A stretch of DNA of 64,000 nucleotides from Bacteroidales bacterium. GTDB lineage: Bacteria > Bacteroidota > Bacteroidia > Bacteroidales > VadinHA17. This document shows, piece after piece, positions 60,457 through 64,000 of the stretch. The notes below the pieces were generated by a model. That model was not told the DNA's origin. It saw only the letters and a program-made list of their open reading frames with translations, and searched no databases. Made by a program: the position numbers and the translations under genes. The DNA lies in NCBI GenBank assembly GCA_021371855.1, contig JAJFVL010000029.1, positions 62,001 to 126,000 on the forward strand. Reading direction: 5' to 3'. Numbering within the stretch: position 1 is the first letter of the stretch; the number at the start of each line of letters is the position of its first letter.

Positions 60457-62895
60457 ATGGTAATGAGGAAAATTTATTGTTTCATAGGATTTATTATGTT
60501 GGCAGGAGGTATACAAGCAAATGCCTTCCAGGAAAATGGTTCAGCAATTAAAGGTAAAGTTACGGATCTCAATGGAAAATCTTTGCCTGGCGCCAGTGTA
60601 ACAATCGAAAACACATTCCTGGGCATTCATACTGATGCAGATGGGAAATACTTTTTTAAAGGGCTTAAAGATGGGACTTATGCACTCCGGTTTTCTTTTA
60701 TCGGTTTTGAGACTCAGGTCAGGGAAGTCAGTCTGAAAGAAGAAGAAATATTGAATATCAGCCTCTCTCCAATGACATTTATAACCGAAGAGGTTTTTGT
60801 AAATGCCATTAGAGCTGGCGAACATACACCACTTGCATATTCAACGGTTAATCAGGAATTGTTGAAAAAACAGAATATGGGGCCCGATCTGCCTTATCTT
60901 TTGAGCCTTACCCCTTCACTTGTCGAAACATCTGAAGCAGGCAACGGAGTCGGATATACAAGTCTCAGGGTACGCGGAACTGACGGTAGCAGGATTAATG
61001 TTACGATCGACGGCATCCCGCTAAATGATCCTGAATCTCAACAGGTTTTCTGGGTTGACCTTCCTGATCTTGCATCTTCAATTGAAAATATACAAGTTCA
61101 GAGAGGAGTAGGTACCTCCTCGAATGGAGCCGGTGCATTTGGAGCGACAATCAGTATTCAGACTAAAAATCCTGAAAATGAGCCATTCGCTGAAGTGAAT
61201 TCATCGGTAGGTTCCTTTAATACAACCAAGAATATGGTGTCGGCCGGAACTGGACTTCTTTCAGGAAAATTTGCCGTTCAGATGCGTTATTCCGATCTGA
61301 AAAGCGATGGTTTTATCGAAAGAACAGGTTCGGATCACAGATCGGCATATATAAGCGGTATATTCAAAACTGACAGGTCACGATTGAAAGCTAATATAAT
61401 CCTCGGAGAGGAACATACCGGAATCAGCTGGTGGGGTGTTCCGAAAGAAATGCTTTCAGTTAACAGAAGATATAATCCTGCCGGTGAATATACCGACGAA
61501 GGAGGAAATACATGTTACTATAATAATGAAACCGATAATTATACTCAAAATCATTATCAGCTTATTTACAGTCTGAAGCTTAACAACGAACTGAGTTTAA
61601 ACACAGCTCTGCATTATACCAAAGGAAAGGGGTATTATGAGGAGTACAAAGACGATGCCACTCTTTCTGGCTACGGACTGCCTGACATGAAAATCGGAGA
61701 TATAATTATTTCAGGAACTGATCTTATCAGAAGGAAATGGATGTCGAACGATTTTTACGGACTTGTCTATTCACTGAAATATCGCAAAGAAAAGATTGAT
61801 GCAACAGTGGGCGGGGGACTTAATTACTATTCAGGTGATCATTACGGAAGGATAATATGGATGCAATACGCCGGAAATACAGCGAAAGACCACCAATGGT
61901 ATCTGAATAACGGCACAAAATGGGAACTAAGCCTGTACGGTAAAGTAAATTATTCTTTAACTGATAAAACAACCATTTTTGGTGACCTGCAATACCGATA
62001 TATCAATTATAATATGTCAGGAGCTGATGACGATTTTAAGGATCTCAGCCAGAAATTTGACTTTAATTTCTTCAATCCGAAAGCTGGTATTTTCTATTCC
62101 ATCGATCCCAACAGGGATGCATATTTCTCATTTTCTGTCGCTAACCGCGAACCAACACGTTCCGATTATAAGGAAGCCGCAGGAGATGCCGATGCCACAC
62201 CGCGACCTGAAACCCTGTATAACACTGAAATTGGATATAAACAGAGGAGAGGAAAAAGTTCATTTTCAATAAATATATACGGTATGATATATAAAGACCA
62301 ACTGGTACCAACAGGGCAATTGAGCAATGTAGGTTATTCCATTATGACAAACGTTGAAAAAAGCTACCGGACCGGAGTTGAAATATCTGCAGGCTTTAAA
62401 CCTCTGAATTTTCTTGACTGGGATCTTGGTCTCACAATCAGCAGGAATAAAATCCTGGATTTTATAGAATACTATGTCGATTACAATACTTCTGACTGGT
62501 CGGAGGAATATAAAAGTAAAGAACACGGATCTGTCGACATTGCTTATTCTCCTTCTTTTACAGGAATCAGCGACATGAATTTCAAAATATTACCCAATAC
62601 TCAAATTCACTTAATCAGCAAATATGTCGGTAAACAATATTTTGACAACACCATGAATCACGACAGAATGATTGACCCTTATTTTGTCAATAATATCCGA
62701 CTGGACTATGAACCGCACATCAGAAATGTTAAGGGAATTGAATTTCAGCTTCTGGTAAATAATGTTTTCAATGAAATTTATGAGAGTAATGCTTACGGAG
62801 GTAACTGGTATGAAGACGGATCTGAGAAAAGCTGGTCGTACTATTTTCCGCAGGCTGGGATCAATTATATGTTTAAAGTTGGGGTAAAATTCTGA
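60457..62895 (+). CDS. TonB-dependent receptor, probably for thiamine
   Basis: An 812-residue outer-membrane receptor. The signal peptide ends near IQANAFQ. A CarboxypepD-regulatory-like domain (about 30-105, GKVTDLNGKSLPGASVTIENTFLGIHTDADG) precedes the plug (GVGYTSLRVRGTDGSRINVTIDGIPLNDPESQ) and the 22-stranded barrel ending in NYMFKVGVKF. The TPP riboswitch directly upstream and the pnuC/thiN genes downstream point to uptake of thiamine or its phosphates. Start ATG 60457 or 60463. It lacks a SusD-like partner. Confidence 0.93.
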   Translation: MVMRKIYCFIGFIMLAGGIQANAFQENGSAIKGKVTDLNGKSLPGASVTIENTFLGIHTDADGKYFFKGLKDGTYALRFSFIGFETQVREVSLKEEEILNISLSPMTFITEEVFVNAIRAGEHTPLAYSTVNQELLKKQNMGPDLPYLLSLTPSLVETSEAGNGVGYTSLRVRGTDGSRINVTIDGIPLNDPESQQVFWVDLPDLASSIENIQVQRGVGTSSNGAGAFGATISIQTKNPENEPFAEVNSSVGSFNTTKNMVSAGTGLLSGKFAVQMRYSDLKSDGFIERTGSDHRSAYISGIFKTDRSRLKANIILGEEHTGISWWGVPKEMLSVNRRYNPAGEYTDEGGNTCYYNNETDNYTQNHYQLIYSLKLNNELSLNTALHYTKGKGYYEEYKDDATLSGYGLPDMKIGDIIISGTDLIRRKWMSNDFYGLVYSLKYRKEKIDATVGGGLNYYSGDHYGRIIWMQYAGNTAKDHQWYLNNGTKWELSLYGKVNYSLTDKTTIFGDLQYRYINYNMSGADDDFKDLSQKFDFNFFNPKAGIFYSIDPNRDAYFSFSVANREPTRSDYKEAAGDADATPRPETLYNTEIGYKQRRGKSSFSINIYGMIYKDQLVPTGQLSNVGYSIMTNVEKSYRTGVEISAGFKPLNFLDWDLGLTISRNKILDFIEYYVDYNTSDWSEEYKSKEHGSVDIAYSPSFTGISDMNFKILPNTQIHLISKYVGKQYFDNTMNHDRMIDPYFVNNIRLDYEPHIRNVKGIEFQLLVNNVFNEIYESNAYGGNWYEDGSEKSWSYYFPQAGINYMFKVGVKF

Positions 62896-62908
62896 TAATT
62901 GAATTAAA

Positions 62909-63559
62909 ATGACTGTATTTAGTTGGTTGGCCGATAATTATATAGAGATATTCGGAGCAGTGACCGGGATAATATATGTATTTCTGGAGATCAGACAAAC
63001 CCTCTGGCTCTGGCCTGTTGGGATCATTACATCTGCTTTCTATATTTGGATTTTTCTGACCGGTAAGATATATGCAGATATGAGCCTGCAGGGGTATTAC
63101 CTTGTAATAAGCTGTCTTGGGTGGTACTGGTGGGCAAAAAGGAAGAATGGGAGAGAGGAAGAAGGGGAGAACAGGGGAAAGATAGAAGAAAGAGTCGGAG
63201 AAGGGGAGGAAAAATCACTTAAAGTGACGAGATTACAGTTCAAAACCGGAGTGATTCTGGCGGGTGTATTTATAATATTATTTGCTGCAATGTGGTTTAT
63301 CCTTTCAGATTATACTGATTCACCTGTGCCCGTACGCGATTCTTTTATTACATCTCTGTCCATAGTAGCGACATGGATGCTTGCCCGCAAGATATATGAG
63401 CACTGGCTGTTATGGATCGTTGTTAATTCTGTTTCTACTGTCTTCTTTGTCGCCAGGGGACTCTATCCAACCGCAGTACTTTATGCTGTATATTGTGTTA
63501 TGTCGTTTGTGGGATTAATAGAATGGAAGAAGTCAATATTATTAAGTAATCAGAATTGA
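62909..63559 (+). CDS. pnuC: PnuC-type vitamin transporter, probably thiamine (PnuT)
   Basis: A 216-residue membrane protein of the PnuC/SWEET-like fold: VTGIIYVFLEIRQTLWLWPVGI, LVISCLGWYWW and the later LWIVVNSVSTVFFVARGLYPTAVLY are conserved. It carries a facilitator fold that traps substrate by phosphorylation in the cell. The gene order riboswitch-TonB receptor-pnuC-thiamine pyrophosphokinase indicates thiamine rather than nicotinamide riboside. A Gly/Glu/Arg-rich 25-residue insertion (about 77-101) lies between two helices and is unusual for this family. Confidence 0.9.
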   Translation: MTVFSWLADNYIEIFGAVTGIIYVFLEIRQTLWLWPVGIITSAFYIWIFLTGKIYADMSLQGYYLVISCLGWYWWAKRKNGREEEGENRGKIEERVGEGEEKSLKVTRLQFKTGVILAGVFIILFAAMWFILSDYTDSPVPVRDSFITSLSIVATWMLARKIYEHWLLWIVVNSVSTVFFVARGLYPTAVLYAVYCVMSFVGLIEWKKSILLSNQN

Positions 63560-63560
63560 T

Positions 63561-64000
63561 ATGTTGTCAAAAACAATTATCGTTGCAGACGGAGACTTCC
63601 CGAAACATGAAATACCGTTACAATATCTCAGGAATGCCGTACGGATTGTATGCTGTGATGGCAGTGTGGAAAAACTGCTGGCTGCCGGAATGAAACCTTA
63701 CGCTATTGTTGGGGATATGGACTCCCTGAATGCTAAACTGGCATCAGAGTTTGCTGATCGTATTTATGTTGATAAGAACCAGGAAACCAATGATCTGACA
63801 AAAGCAGTCTTATGGTGCCGCCAAATGAACTTTAATGATCTGGTCATTGTAGGTGCGACTGGTAAGCGGGAAGATCATACACTCGGGAATATCTCACTTT
63901 TGGTTGATTATGCAGAGCATGTGAAAGTTATTATGGTAACCGATACCGGAACTTTTTTCCCGTTTCTTAAGAGTTGTAAACTGCCGTCATTACCTGGCCA
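63561..64000 (+). CDS. thiN: Thiamine pyrophosphokinase (3' truncated by the window)
   Basis: The open frame starts 1 bp after the pnuC stop and runs to the window edge (146 full codons). It begins MLSKTIIVADGDFPKHEIPL. Family motifs are AIVGDMDSL, VDKNQETNDLTKAV and GATGKREDHTLGN, as in bacterial thiamine pyrophosphokinases. It phosphorylates imported thiamine with ATP to TPP, trapping it and feeding back on the riboswitch. The C-terminal domain continues outside the window. Confidence 0.93.
   Translation, partial: MLSKTIIVADGDFPKHEIPLQYLRNAVRIVCCDGSVEKLLAAGMKPYAIVGDMDSLNAKLASEFADRIYVDKNQETNDLTKAVLWCRQMNFNDLVIVGATGKREDHTLGNISLLVDYAEHVKVIMVTDTGTFFPFLKSCKLPSLPG

Overview
The window is about 64 kb of a Bacteroidota chromosome, most likely an anaerobic or microaerophilic member of the Bacteroidales/Marinilabiliales side of the phylum. 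This rests on several signals. Bacteroidota-restricted families are present (DUF4290, DUF4492 before cydA, DUF5683, a BT0820-type HAD protein, a ResB-CcsA fusion). Many upstream regions carry the Bacteroidota sigma-A -7 element TAnnTTTG, in the best cases 19 nt after a TTG/TTTG -33 element. Shine-Dalgarno sequences are mostly weak or absent. Oxygen handling is by cytochrome bd plus a flavodiiron protein. Nearly everything is chromosomal housekeeping; there is no complete mobile element, CRISPR array or rRNA operon.

Layout. 1-4 kb: the C-terminal end of a sensor kinase (receiver + HPt), a sigma-54 response regulator, a small outer-membrane-type protein and a coiled-coil membrane protein. About 4 kb: a terminator followed by what looks like the 5' remnant of a group II intron. 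4.2-11 kb: M48 lipoprotein peptidase, GH2 glycosidase, ResB-CcsA cytochrome c assembly fusion, tRNA-His. 11.3-14.4 kb: flippase, GNAT-like protein, ribosomal protein L31. 14.4-20.1 kb: a consensus-grade sigma-54 promoter and a palindromic repeat, then lon-coaD, a Nudix gene divergent from pyrE, an SRPBCC gene and birA. 20.2-25.7 kb: rsfS-ftsH-cdsA-psd-flavodiiron cluster closed by a bidirectional terminator shared with hsp20. 26.5-31.6 kb: AI-2E transporter, DUF4492-cydA-cydB, an overlooked 38-residue membrane ORF, and pssA. 31.7-34.3 kb: HAD protein, glutaminyl cyclase lipoprotein, lipid kinase. 34.6-41.7 kb: parA-parB, DUF5683, LysM lytic transglycosylase, SGNH-MBOAT fusion. 41.7-49.5 kb (mostly minus strand): DUF4290-murA, grpE-dnaJ, ABC exporter and an HTH-less sigma-54-type regulator. 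49.6-59.7 kb: CapA-like protein, tandem kup genes, cstA, DedA, esterase, small lipoprotein, ogt. 60.3 kb to the end: a TPP riboswitch controlling a TonB receptor, PnuC-type transporter and thiamine pyrophosphokinase.

Functional themes. Envelope construction recurs (cdsA, psd, pssA, lipid kinase, murA, lytic transglycosylase, flippase, O-acyltransferase), as do protein quality control (lon, ftsH, hsp20, grpE-dnaJ, M48) and respiration under low oxygen (ccsA, cydAB, flavodiiron). The thiamine locus is a complete riboswitch-controlled uptake-and-activation unit. No obviously new multi-gene defence or biosynthetic system is visible. The observations most worth a second look are the small ORF after cydB, the sigma-54 promoter ahead of lon, the sigma-54 regulator without a DNA-binding domain, the SGNH-MBOAT fusion, and the repeat and inverted-repeat structures between genes.
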